Source: Streptomyces aurantiacus (GTDB lineage: Bacteria; Actinomycetota; Actinomycetes; Streptomycetales; Streptomycetaceae). From it: a DNA stretch of 64,000 nt. Location: positions 8,494,001-8,558,000 of the forward strand of contig NZ_CP114283.1 of assembly GCF_027107535.1 (NCBI RefSeq), given 5' to 3'. The position numbers and the translations under genes were made by a program. The notes under the pieces were generated by a model. It did no database searches and was not told the origin of the DNA. It worked only from the letters and a program-made list of their open reading frames with translations. Numbering within the stretch: the stretch's first letter is position 1; every line of letters starts with the position of its first letter. Below, one piece after another: positions 45,433 through 53,092 of this stretch.

Positions 45433-46194
45433 ATGGCACAGCAAGCGACGCCGGTTCGCGCGGCACGGCTGGGGCGGGCACTCGGGACGGAGCCGACGGC
45501 GGTGAGCGGCGTGGTGCTGCTGCTGCCGGGCGGCGAGGAGACCTCGGCCCGCAGGCCCTCACCGATGCTGGCGGCCGCGTCCGTACGGGCGTTGGGGCGC
45601 CGGCTCAGCCGCGTGGGACGGGACGAGGGGCTGGTGGTGCACGTGGTGCACTACCGGTTTCGGGGCTGGAACGGTACGGAGGCCCATCTGGCGCGGGACG
45701 CCACGTGGGCCGCGGACGAGGTCGTGCGGCGGTACGGGGATGTGCCCGTGTGTCTCGCCGGGGTGGGCATGGGCGGGCGGGCCGCCGTGCACGCGGGAGG
45801 CCACACCGCCGTCAACTCGGTGCTGGCGCTGGCCCCTTGGCTGCCCGAGGAGGACGTGGCGGCGCCTCCCGAACCGGTGAAGCAGCTGGCGGGGCGGCGG
45901 GTGCTGATCGTGCACGGCACCAATGACGCGCGGACCGATCCCGAGTTGTCGTTCCGGCTCGCCGCCCGGGCGAAGAAGGCGAACCGGGACATCTGCCGGT
46001 TCGAGGTGCACTCGGACGGGCACGCGCTGCACGCGTTCCGGGACGAGGTGCACGCGCTCGCGGAGGACTTCGTGATGGGGACGCTGTTCGGGCGGGCCTT
46101 CGCCCGGCCCGTCGAGGACGCGCTCGCGGCTCCGCCGCCGCTGGGGTTGCGGATGCCGCTCGCCTCCGGCTTCGGGCGGTCCCTTCGCCGCTGA
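45433..46194 (+). CDS. Alpha/beta-hydrolase-fold protein without nucleophilic serine
   Basis: 253 residues with the hydrolase fold: LLLPGG(E) oxyanion strand, nucleophile elbow, VLIVHGTNDARTDP (acid Asp) and HSDGHALHAF (His). The elbow reads CLAGVGMGG, so Gly112 stands where GxSxG requires Ser (or Cys/Asp). Asp and His remain. It is either catalytically dead or uses a different chemistry. No signal peptide. Separate from the divergent add gene. Confidence 0.82.
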   Translation: MAQQATPVRAARLGRALGTEPTAVSGVVLLLPGGEETSARRPSPMLAAASVRALGRRLSRVGRDEGLVVHVVHYRFRGWNGTEAHLARDATWAADEVVRRYGDVPVCLAGVGMGGRAAVHAGGHTAVNSVLALAPWLPEEDVAAPPEPVKQLAGRRVLIVHGTNDARTDPELSFRLAARAKKANRDICRFEVHSDGHALHAFRDEVHALAEDFVMGTLFGRAFARPVEDALAAPPPLGLRMPLASGFGRSLRR

Positions 46195-46205
46195 GGCGCT
46201 CGAGT

Positions 46206-46360
46206 GCCCCTGACGGGGCGGGGATTGTCGTGACCTGCCGGCCCGGTGAAGGCTTGGCGCGCCGTTCCCCGCGCCCCTGACGGGGCTGGGGACTGTCGTC
46301 ACCTGCCGGCCCGGTGAAGGCTCGGCGCGCCGTTCCCCGCGCCCTGACGGGGGCGGGTTC
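46206..46360. repeat. 2.3 tandem copies of a 67-base unit (GTTCCCCGCGCCCC family)
   Basis: Units begin at 46206, 46273 and about 46340, each with GCCCCTGACGGGG(C) hairpins and ACCTGCCGGCCCGGTGAAGG. They fill the gap between two convergent genes and probably end both transcripts. Confidence 0.8.
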
Positions 46361-47256
46361 TAGTCGGGGAGCAAGTTGCCTCTCTTGGAGAGGAGGAACT
46401 TTTTGAAGGCTGCCACCGGGGGTGTGTCCGGGTGGCCGTCCAGCCAGGCCACGCCGATCTCCCTGGCCGCCCGGGGTGCCGTCACCGTCAGTTCCACAAC
46501 TCCCGGGCGGGCCACCGCCGGTGGTGGAAGGAGGGCGACCCCCAGGCCCGCCGCCACCAGGCCGCGCAGGGTCTCCGCCTCCTCGCCCTCGAAGGCGATC
46601 CTCGGCTTGAAGCCCGCTTCCTGACAGAGGTCGTCCGTGATGCGGCGCATGCCGTAGCCGGGTTCCAGCGTCACGAACGTCTCGTCGGCGGCCTCCGCGA
46701 GGCGGACCCGGCGGCGGGAGGCCAGGCGATGGTCGGCGGGGACCACCAGGCGCAGTTTCTGCTCGTCCAGGCGGCGGCCCACCAGGTCGGGGGCGTCCGG
46801 CACCGGGGACGTGAGGCAGAGGTCGAGTTCACCGGAACGCAGGCGCTCGATCATCGCCTCGCCGTAGTTCTGGACGAGGCTGAAGCGGACCCGCGGGTGA
46901 TCGGCACGGAAGGCGCGGATCAGGGCGGGGACCGTCTCGGAGCCCATGGTGTGCAGGAAGCCGAACGCGACCTTGCCGGTGGCCGGGTCCGCGTCGGCCC
47001 GCACCTCGTCGGCGGCCCGCTCGATCTCCGCGAGGGCCCGCTCGACGGAACCGAGGAACGTACGGCCGGCGGGGGTCAGCGACACCGTGCGGCCACGACG
47101 GGCGAAGAGGTCCACGCCCAGGTCCTGTTCGAGACGGACCATCGCCCGGGACAGGGTCGACTGCGGTACCCGCATCTCCTGCGCGGCCCGCGTGACGTGC
47201 TCCATGCGGGCGACTCCGGCGAAGTACGCCAGGCGCGGGGCGAGCAGCTTCGACAT
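46360..47256 (-). CDS. LysR-family transcriptional regulator
   Basis: 298 residues from ATG 47256 (ATG 47319 is in frame; neither has a clear ribosome-binding site). N-terminal helix-turn-helix (LAYFAGVARMEHVTRAAQEMRVPQSTLSRAMVRLEQDLGVDLFARRGRTVSLTPAG); C-terminal periplasmic-binding-like sensor (about 90-290). Divergent from the MFS exporter gene at 47385, the standard arrangement of a LysR regulator controlling the adjacent transporter. Confidence 0.92.
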   Translation of the reverse strand: MSKLLAPRLAYFAGVARMEHVTRAAQEMRVPQSTLSRAMVRLEQDLGVDLFARRGRTVSLTPAGRTFLGSVERALAEIERAADEVRADADPATGKVAFGFLHTMGSETVPALIRAFRADHPRVRFSLVQNYGEAMIERLRSGELDLCLTSPVPDAPDLVGRRLDEQKLRLVVPADHRLASRRRVRLAEAADETFVTLEPGYGMRRITDDLCQEAGFKPRIAFEGEEAETLRGLVAAGLGVALLPPPAVARPGVVELTVTAPRAAREIGVAWLDGHPDTPPVAAFKKFLLSKRGNLLPD

Positions 47257-47384
47257 GCCCGCACTGTCTTGTGTGTCACCGGACGGTGACAGGCGGTCCT
47301 CTGACCTCTGCTGATGCATCACAGGAACGATTATGGCAATTCCATGCATTGGACGGATGAAGGGGAGGTCCTTAGGTTCGAGGC

Positions 47385-48674
47385 ATGCCTTCCGCCAGTA
47401 CCGGGGCGTCCACCACCGTGGCCGCCTCCTCCGCCGCCGTTCCCACCGAAGTCGTTCCCGTCGACACCCGGCTGACCCCGGGCGGACCCGGCTACCGCCG
47501 GACGAGCTTCGCGCTCTTCCTCGCCGGTGTCGCGACCTTCGCGCTCCTCTACTCCACGCAGGCCCTTCTTCCCCTGATCTCCGGCGACTTCGGGGTGACG
47601 GCGAGCACGGCGAGCTGGACGGTGTCGGCGGCGACCGGCGCACTGGCCCTGTTCGTCCTGCCGCTGAGCGCGCTCTCCGAGCGGTTCGGGCGGCGTACGT
47701 TGATGACGGCGTCCCTGGCGATCGCCGTGACCGTCGGACTGCTGGTGCCCTTCGCCCCCTCCATCGGCTGGCTGATCGCGCTGCGGGCCGTCCAGGGCGC
47801 GGCGCTGGCCGGGCTGCCGGCCTCGGCGACGGCCTACCTGGCGGAGGAGGTCCGTCCGAAGGCACTGATCACCGCCATCGGCCTGTTCGTCGCGGGCAAC
47901 AGCGTCGGCGGGATGAGCGGCCGCGTCATCACCGGCTGGGTCGCGCAGGAGTGGGGCTGGCGGGTCGCCGTCGGGACCATCGGCCTGATCGCGGTGGGCT
48001 GCGCGGTGGCCTTCCGGCTGCTGCTCCCGGCGCCGAAGCACTTCACGGCCGGCTCGCCGCGGCCGGCGGTGCTCGCCCGCACCGTCCGCGGCCACCTGGC
48101 GAACCCGCTGCTGCGCAGGCTGTACGCGATCGGCGCGCTGTTCATGACGGTGTTCGGCGCCGTCTACACGGTGATCGGTTACCGCCTCACCGAAGCGCCC
48201 TTCTCGCTTCCGCAGGGCATCATCGGCTCGATCTTCCTCGTCTACCTGGTCGGTACGGTCTCGGCGTCGACGGCCGGGAAGCTGGTGGGCCGTCTCGGCC
48301 GGCGCGGTGCGCTGTACCTGGCGGGCGGCACGACGACGTCGGGCCTGCTGCTCTCGCTGGCGGACTCCCTGCCGATGGTGCTGCTGGGTCTGGTCCTGAT
48401 CACCGCGGGCTTCTTCGCGGGCCACGCGGTCGCGTCCTCCTCGGTCAGCCACACCGCCAAGGAGGGGCGCGCGCAGGCCTCGGCGCTGTACCAGTCCGCC
48501 TACTACCTGGGCTCCAGCGCGGGCGGCACGCTCGGCGCGGTCGCCTTCCACTCCGGTGGCTGGGCGGGGACGGTGGCGCTCGGCCTGCTCGCCGTGATCG
48601 GGGTCGTGGCGATCACGGTGGTCGGGTCGCACGCGGCCCGGGCGCAGCGGCGCCTGGTGGCCGTCCACCACTGA
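47385..48674 (+). CDS. MFS transporter (YnfM/drug-efflux type)
   Basis: 429 residues, twelve transmembrane helices after a 40-residue Thr/Ala/Val-rich N-terminal tail. The loop 2-3 signature is SERFGRRTLMTAS, helix 4 RAVQGAALAGLPASATAYL, helix 5 GLFVAGNSVGGMSGR as in 14-/12-TMS proton antiporters; loop 8-9 GRLGRRGALYLAGG. Likely drug or metabolite efflux under control of the divergent LysR regulator; substrate unknown. Confidence 0.92.
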   Translation: MPSASTGASTTVAASSAAVPTEVVPVDTRLTPGGPGYRRTSFALFLAGVATFALLYSTQALLPLISGDFGVTASTASWTVSAATGALALFVLPLSALSERFGRRTLMTASLAIAVTVGLLVPFAPSIGWLIALRAVQGAALAGLPASATAYLAEEVRPKALITAIGLFVAGNSVGGMSGRVITGWVAQEWGWRVAVGTIGLIAVGCAVAFRLLLPAPKHFTAGSPRPAVLARTVRGHLANPLLRRLYAIGALFMTVFGAVYTVIGYRLTEAPFSLPQGIIGSIFLVYLVGTVSASTAGKLVGRLGRRGALYLAGGTTTSGLLLSLADSLPMVLLGLVLITAGFFAGHAVASSSVSHTAKEGRAQASALYQSAYYLGSSAGGTLGAVAFHSGGWAGTVALGLLAVIGVVAITVVGSHAARAQRRLVAVHH

Positions 48675-48703
48675 CGAACCGGGGACCGGTTCGCGAACAT
48701 ACG

Positions 48704-48744
48704 GGTGCAGGTCAGGACAGTTACTGTCCTGACCTGCACCTTTT
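48704..48744 (+). terminator. Canonical intrinsic terminator of MFS gene
   Basis: Perfect 17-base stem GGTGCAGGTCAGGACAG with complement 48724-48740, loop TTA, then TTTT. Confidence 0.95.
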
Positions 48745-48760
48745 GCGGCTCGGGGGGCCA

Positions 48761-48783
48761 TTGTCAGTGGGCTGCGGTAGCTT
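48761..48783 (+). promoter_or_regulatory. RecA-independent DNA-damage (PafBC-type) promoter motif
   Basis: TTGTCAGTG (48761-48769), N8, TAGCTT (48778-48783). This fits the actinobacterial RecA-NDp consensus TTGTCRGTG-N8-TANNNT. It is 66 bases upstream of the ECF sigma gene. Confidence 0.75.
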
Positions 48784-48848
48784 CCGGAGTGCCGGCGTCG
48801 CAATGGGGCGGTGCCGACTGACGGACAGGCCGCAGGGGTGGGTTGGCT

Positions 48849-49856
48849 ATGAGTGACGGCACGGCGACGGTGGAAGACCTCGACGTCCGGCTGGAGAAGC
48901 ACCGGGTCGAGCTGACGGGGTACTGCTACCGGATGCTCGGCTCGTCCTTCGAGGCCGAGGACGCGGTCCAGGACACGCTGGTGCGCGCCTGGCGCAGCTA
49001 CGACAAGTTCGAGGGCCGCTCCTCGATGCGTTCGTGGCTGTACCGGATCGCGACGAACGTCTGCCTGGACATGCTGACGGCGGGGAACAAGCGGGCACGG
49101 CCCGTGGACCTGACGGACTCGACCCCCCTCGCGCAGGCGGCCCTGACCCCGCGCCCGGACAACACCTGGCTGGAGCCGATGCCGGACGCGCGCGTACTGC
49201 CGACGGTCGGCGACCCGGCCGAGGCCGCCGTGGCCAAGGAGTCGGTGCGTCTCGCCTTCATGGCCGCCCTGCAGCAGCTGCCGCCCAAGCAGCGGGCCGT
49301 GCTCATCCTGCGCGAGGTCCTCGCGTGGAAGGCGAGCGAGGTGGCCGAGCTGCTCGGCACCACGGTCGCCTCCGTGAACAGCGCACTCCAGCGGGCCCGG
49401 GCGACGCTCGCCGAGAGCGACGGCGCCGCGGCCCGGGCCGCCACCTCCGACCCCCTCGACGAGGCGCAGCAGAAGCTCCTGGAGCGCTATGTGGCGGCCT
49501 TCGAGGGGTACGACATGACGGCGTTGACGGCCCTCCTGCACGAGGACGCCGTGATGACGATGCCGCCGTTCGACCTGTGGCTGACCGGCCCCGAGGACAT
49601 CACGGGCTTCATGACGACGCTCGGCGCGCCCTGCGCGAACTCCCACCTGGTCCCGGTCGCGGTGAACGGCCTGCCGGGCTTCGCCCAGTACAAGCCGGAC
49701 CCGGACACGGGCGGCTACACGGCGTGGGCCGTGCAGGTCCTGGAGACGTCAGAGGGGCGGATCACCGGATTCCACTGCTTCCTCGACACGAAGCGGTGGT
49801 TCCCGCTGTTCGGGCTGCCCCTCGACCTCGAAGGGAATCCCGACAAGGGCGAGTAG
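48849..49856 (+). CDS. ECF sigma factor with C-terminal SnoaL-like domain
   Basis: 335 residues. Region 2 (ELTGYCYRMLGSSFEAEDAVQDTLVRAWRSYDKFEGRSSMRSWLYRIATNVCLD) and region 4 (LPPKQRAVLILREVLAWKASEVAELLGTTVASVNSALQRARATL) bind core polymerase and the -10/-35. Residues 205-335 are a SnoaL/NTF2-like domain that in such sigma factors modulates activity in place of an anti-sigma factor. It fits the SigX5/TIGR02960-type group. ATG 48849 is preferred over TTG 48843. The promoter looks DNA-damage inducible. The 3' end overlaps the STAS gene by 108 bases. Confidence 0.92.
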   Translation: MSDGTATVEDLDVRLEKHRVELTGYCYRMLGSSFEAEDAVQDTLVRAWRSYDKFEGRSSMRSWLYRIATNVCLDMLTAGNKRARPVDLTDSTPLAQAALTPRPDNTWLEPMPDARVLPTVGDPAEAAVAKESVRLAFMAALQQLPPKQRAVLILREVLAWKASEVAELLGTTVASVNSALQRARATLAESDGAAARAATSDPLDEAQQKLLERYVAAFEGYDMTALTALLHEDAVMTMPPFDLWLTGPEDITGFMTTLGAPCANSHLVPVAVNGLPGFAQYKPDPDTGGYTAWAVQVLETSEGRITGFHCFLDTKRWFPLFGLPLDLEGNPDKGE

Positions 49857-50093
49857 CGCACGCAGGGCGGGGTCCGGATCGCGCAGTGTGATCCGCCCCC
49901 CGGCTCGACGGGCGGCGAGCTGCATCCTGGCCAGCGCGTCGACGGTGGTCAGACCCGGTGGTCCGAGGCCGGCGACATCGCAGACCACGACGTCGGCTCC
50001 GCTGCCCCGCAGGCGTGCGCGCACGTCCTCGCACAGCCTCGGCACCTCGTCTCGGGTGACGGGGCCGGGCAGTACGAGTACGGCGGGTGTCAT
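49749..50093 (-). CDS. STAS-domain protein (anti-sigma-factor antagonist-like)
   Basis: 114 residues from ATG 50093 (ATG 50135 and GTG 50102 are alternatives). The STAS pattern VVVCDVAGLGPPGLTTVDALARMQLAARRAGGRITLRDPDPALRALLALVGI matches SpoIIAA-like antagonists. The phospho-acceptor Ser is replaced by Pro/Gly in the loop (GPPGLTTVDAL, where Thr might substitute). Its 3' end lies inside the convergent sigma-factor gene by 108 bases. Confidence 0.8.
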   Translation of the reverse strand: MTPAVLVLPGPVTRDEVPRLCEDVRARLRGSGADVVVCDVAGLGPPGLTTVDALARMQLAARRAGGRITLRDPDPALRALLALVGIPFEVEGQPEQREPPLRVEEAVESGDPPL

Positions 50094-50306
50094 GGCGTCC
50101 ACGTGCGGTAGACCGGGCGGCGGCGCGGAACTCATCGCCGATCCGTGGCGGAGCGCGAAGCTCCGTCGCGCAAGGTCACATTGACCAGGGGATGCCCTAC
50201 CCCGGAGGGTTAGGTGTATGCCCCACGAACCAGCGCCCGCCGCCCCTCGCATACCGGACCGCCGCCTGCTCCTCGCCGGGCACTCCGGGGGGCTGCGGGA
50301 GGTGCC

Positions 50307-51227
50307 GTGCAGGGGGTGCTGAACGGCTTCGCGGTCATCGCCGTCGTCATCGGCGTCGGGTATCTGATCGGGCGCAGGGGCTATCTGGGCGACAACGGCA
50401 GGGAGGTACTGACCAAGCTCGCGTTCCACGTCGCCACGCCCGCGCTGCTCTTCACCACCCTCGCGCAGGCCGATCTGTCGGTGATCCTGTCGAACCGCCT
50501 GCTGGTGACGGCGATCAGCACGTTCGCGGTGGCCGGCGTCTTCGTCACGGTCGGTGCGGTGCGGCGCTGGGGAGTGGGCCGCACGACGATCGGCGCCCTG
50601 TGCTCCAGCTATGTCAACGCCGGCAATCTCGGTATCCCCATCGCCGTGTACGTCCTCGGCGACGCCTCGCTCGTGGCACCGGTCCTGCTGTTCCAGCAGA
50701 TCGTGATGACTCCGGTCGCCCTGACGATCCTCGACCTGACGGGCTCGGGCGAGAAGGCCTCCCTCTGGCGGCGGGTGACCACTCCCGTCCGCAACCCCGT
50801 CGGCATCGGCTCCCTCTCCGGGGTGGCCGTCTCGGCGACCGGTCTGACCGTGCCGGGGCCGGTCATGGACCCGCTGACCCTGATCGGGAACATGTCGGTG
50901 CCCGCCGTGCTCCTCGCCTTCGGCATCTCGCTGTGCGGCAGCACGATGCCGGGCCGCGGCGCCGACCGGGCCCCGGTGCTGCTCTCCGTCGCCCTGAAGT
51001 CGGTCGGCCAGCCCCTGGCCGCGTGGTCCCTGGCGGCGGGTGTCTTCGGCCTGCGGGGCGCGCCCCTGCTGGACGTGGTCGTCACGTCGGCCCTGCCGGC
51101 CGCGCAGAACCTCTACACGTACGCCTCGCGCTACCGGGTCGGGGAGGTACTGGCCCGCGAGTCGATCCTGCTGTCGACGATGCTGGCGGTGCCGGTGCTG
51201 GTGGTGGTCGCGGCGTTGTTGGGGTGA
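50307..51227 (+). CDS. AEC-family transporter (auxin efflux carrier type)
   Basis: 306 residues, ten hydrophobic helices in two five-helix halves. GYLIGRRGYLGDNGREVLTKLAFHVATPALLF and YVNAGNLGIPIAVYVLG are AEC hallmarks (paired NxGNLG motif), as is SALPAAQNLYTYASRY in the second half. Members move malonate, malate or other small carboxylates; the substrate here is unknown. GTG 50307 follows GGGAGG. Confidence 0.9.
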   Translation: MQGVLNGFAVIAVVIGVGYLIGRRGYLGDNGREVLTKLAFHVATPALLFTTLAQADLSVILSNRLLVTAISTFAVAGVFVTVGAVRRWGVGRTTIGALCSSYVNAGNLGIPIAVYVLGDASLVAPVLLFQQIVMTPVALTILDLTGSGEKASLWRRVTTPVRNPVGIGSLSGVAVSATGLTVPGPVMDPLTLIGNMSVPAVLLAFGISLCGSTMPGRGADRAPVLLSVALKSVGQPLAAWSLAAGVFGLRGAPLLDVVVTSALPAAQNLYTYASRYRVGEVLARESILLSTMLAVPVLVVVAALLG

Positions 51228-51256
51228 GCGGACCACTCACCTCCGTCACAGCACGC

Positions 51257-51292
51257 CGAACGGGACCGGCGGCCGTCCGCCGATCCCGTTCG
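51257..51292. terminator. Bidirectional terminator
   Basis: CGAACGGGA-c-CGGCGG/CCGCCG-a-TCCCGTTCG, 15 pairs with one mismatch, between convergent AEC and deoA genes. Confidence 0.85.
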
Positions 51293-51313
51293 CCCGCATG
51301 AGAAGACCGCAGG

Positions 51314-52591
51314 TCAGGCGATGCGCTCCAGCACCACCGGGGCGGCCGTGAACGCCGTGCCCGGCGCCGCCACGTCGTACGAACCCTCCACCGCCCCCAG
51401 CGCGTATGCGAAGCGCTCCGGGGTGTCCGTGTGGAGGGTGAGCAGGGGCTGGCCCTCGGTCACCGTGTCGCCCGGCTTGGCGTGGAGTTCGACGCCCGCG
51501 GCGGCCTGGACCGGGTCCTCCTTGCGGGCGCGGCCGGCACCGAGGCGCCAGGCGGCGACACCGATGTCGTACGCGTCGAGGCGGGTCAGGACGCCTGTCG
51601 CGGAGGCCTTGACCACGTGCTGTTCGCGGGAGGTGGGGAGCGGCGCGTCCGGGTCGCCGCCCTGGGCGGAGATCATGCGGCGCCAGGCGTCCATCGCCGA
51701 GCCGTCGGCGAGCGCCTTCGCCGGGTCGGCGTCCTTGACGCCCGCCGCGTCGAGCATCTCGCGGGCCAGCGCGAGGGTCAGCTCGACGACGTCGGCCGGG
51801 CCGCCGCCCGCCAGGACCTCGACCGACTCACGGACTTCGAGGGCGTTCCCCGCGGTCAGGCCGAGCGGGGTCGACATGTCCGTGAGCAGGGCCACCGTCC
51901 GCACGCCGTGGTCCGTGCCGAGCCCGACCATCGTGGAGGCCAGTTCGCGCGCGTCCTCGATCGTCTTCATGAAGGCGCCGGTGCCGACCTTCACGTCCAG
52001 GACGAGCGAGCCCGTGCCCTCCGCGATCTTCTTCGACATGATGGACGAGGCGATCAGCGGGATCGCCTCCACCGTGCCGGTCACGTCCCGCAGCGCGTAC
52101 AGCTTCTTGTCCGCCGGGGCCAGGCCGTCGCCGGCCGCACAGATCACCGCGCCGACCCCGTCCAGTACGGAGAGCATCTCCTCGTTCGACAGGAGCGCGC
52201 GCCAGCCGGGGATCGACTCCAGCTTGTCGAGGGTGCCGCCGGTGTGGCCGAGGCCCCGGCCGGAGAGCTGCGGGACGGCCGCGCCGCAGGCCGCCACGAG
52301 CGGCGCCAGCGGGAGCGTGATCTTGTCGCCGACGCCGCCCGTCGAGTGCTTGTCGGCCGTCGGGCGGGACAGGGACGAGAAGTCCATGCGCTCGCCGGAG
52401 GCGATCATCGCGGCCGTCCAGGTGGAGATCTCACGGCGGTTCATGCCGTTGAGCAGGATCGCCATGTTGAGGGCGGCCATCTGGTAGTCGGCGACCTCAC
52501 CGCGCGTGTACGCGTCGATGACCCAGTCGATCTGCTCGTCGCTGAACTCGCCGCGGTCCCGCTTGGTGCGGATGACGGAGATGGCGTCCAT
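51314..52591 (-). CDS. deoA: Thymidine phosphorylase
   Basis: Phosphorolysis of thymidine/deoxyuridine to base plus deoxyribose-1-phosphate. 425 residues from ATG 52591: helical alpha domain, then the phosphate/nucleoside site KHSTGGVGDK (81-90), GHTGGTLDKLESIPG, TGSLVLDVKVGTGAFM and the C-terminal PYNP domain. Last gene of the transporter-cdd-deoA operon, but separated from cdd by a strong hairpin (52618-52671). It catalyses the step after Cdd in pyrimidine nucleoside degradation. Confidence 0.96.
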   Translation of the reverse strand: MDAISVIRTKRDRGEFSDEQIDWVIDAYTRGEVADYQMAALNMAILLNGMNRREISTWTAAMIASGERMDFSSLSRPTADKHSTGGVGDKITLPLAPLVAACGAAVPQLSGRGLGHTGGTLDKLESIPGWRALLSNEEMLSVLDGVGAVICAAGDGLAPADKKLYALRDVTGTVEAIPLIASSIMSKKIAEGTGSLVLDVKVGTGAFMKTIEDARELASTMVGLGTDHGVRTVALLTDMSTPLGLTAGNALEVRESVEVLAGGGPADVVELTLALAREMLDAAGVKDADPAKALADGSAMDAWRRMISAQGGDPDAPLPTSREQHVVKASATGVLTRLDAYDIGVAAWRLGAGRARKEDPVQAAAGVELHAKPGDTVTEGQPLLTLHTDTPERFAYALGAVEGSYDVAAPGTAFTAAPVVLERIA

Positions 52592-52617
52592 GACTATGGC
52601 TTCCCTTCCGAAGTGCA

Positions 52618-52671
52618 GCGGCCCTCCCGGCGTCCCGGAGCCACAGGGGCTCAGGGACGCCGGGGGGCCGC
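52618..52671 (-). terminator. Intraoperonic hairpin between cdd and deoA
   Basis: About 22 paired bases: GCGGCCC(t)CCCGGCGTCCC with the complementary GGGACGCCGGGGGGCCGC, then GAGCC/GGCTC, one bulge and one mismatch. 8 bases past the cdd stop. Likely partial terminator or mRNA end-protector setting the DeoA level. Confidence 0.7.
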
Positions 52672-52678
52672 ACATGAA

Positions 52679-53092
52679 TTACTGGGTGAGGTGCTCCGGC
52701 CCGAAGGCCTGCGGGAGCATCTCGGAGAGCGGCACGATCCCGGCCGGGGTCTCCAGGAGCAGTTCGGGTCCCCCGAACTCGTACAGCAGCTGGCGGCAGC
52801 GGCCGCAGGGCACCAGGATCGCGCCGCGGCCGTCCACGCACGTGAAGTGCGTGAGCCGGCCGCCCCCGGTGTTCTGCAGCTGCGAGACCAGGCCGCACTC
52901 GGCGCACAGCCCGAGCCCGTACGAGGCGTTCTCCACGTTGCATCCGGAGAGCACCCGGCCGTCGTCGGCCAGGGCCGCGACACCGACCGGGTAGCCCGAG
53001 TAGGGGGCGTACGCGCGGGACATGGCCTCGCGGGCCACCTCCCGCAGGGCCTCCCAGTCGACGGCCAAGGGCTCGGCCCCGTCCGACGTCAC
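52679..53092 (-). CDS. cdd: Cytidine deaminase
   Basis: Converts (deoxy)cytidine to (deoxy)uridine. 137 residues, homotetrameric Zn type: NVENASYGLGLCAECG supplies one Zn Cys and the catalytic Glu region, PCGRCRQ the other two Zn Cys; YAPYSGYPVGVAAL is the substrate loop. GTG 53092 overlaps the preceding permease stop by four bases, so it is translated with the transporter. Confidence 0.95.
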   Translation of the reverse strand: MTSDGAEPLAVDWEALREVAREAMSRAYAPYSGYPVGVAALADDGRVLSGCNVENASYGLGLCAECGLVSQLQNTGGGRLTHFTCVDGRGAILVPCGRCRQLLYEFGGPELLLETPAGIVPLSEMLPQAFGPEHLTQ

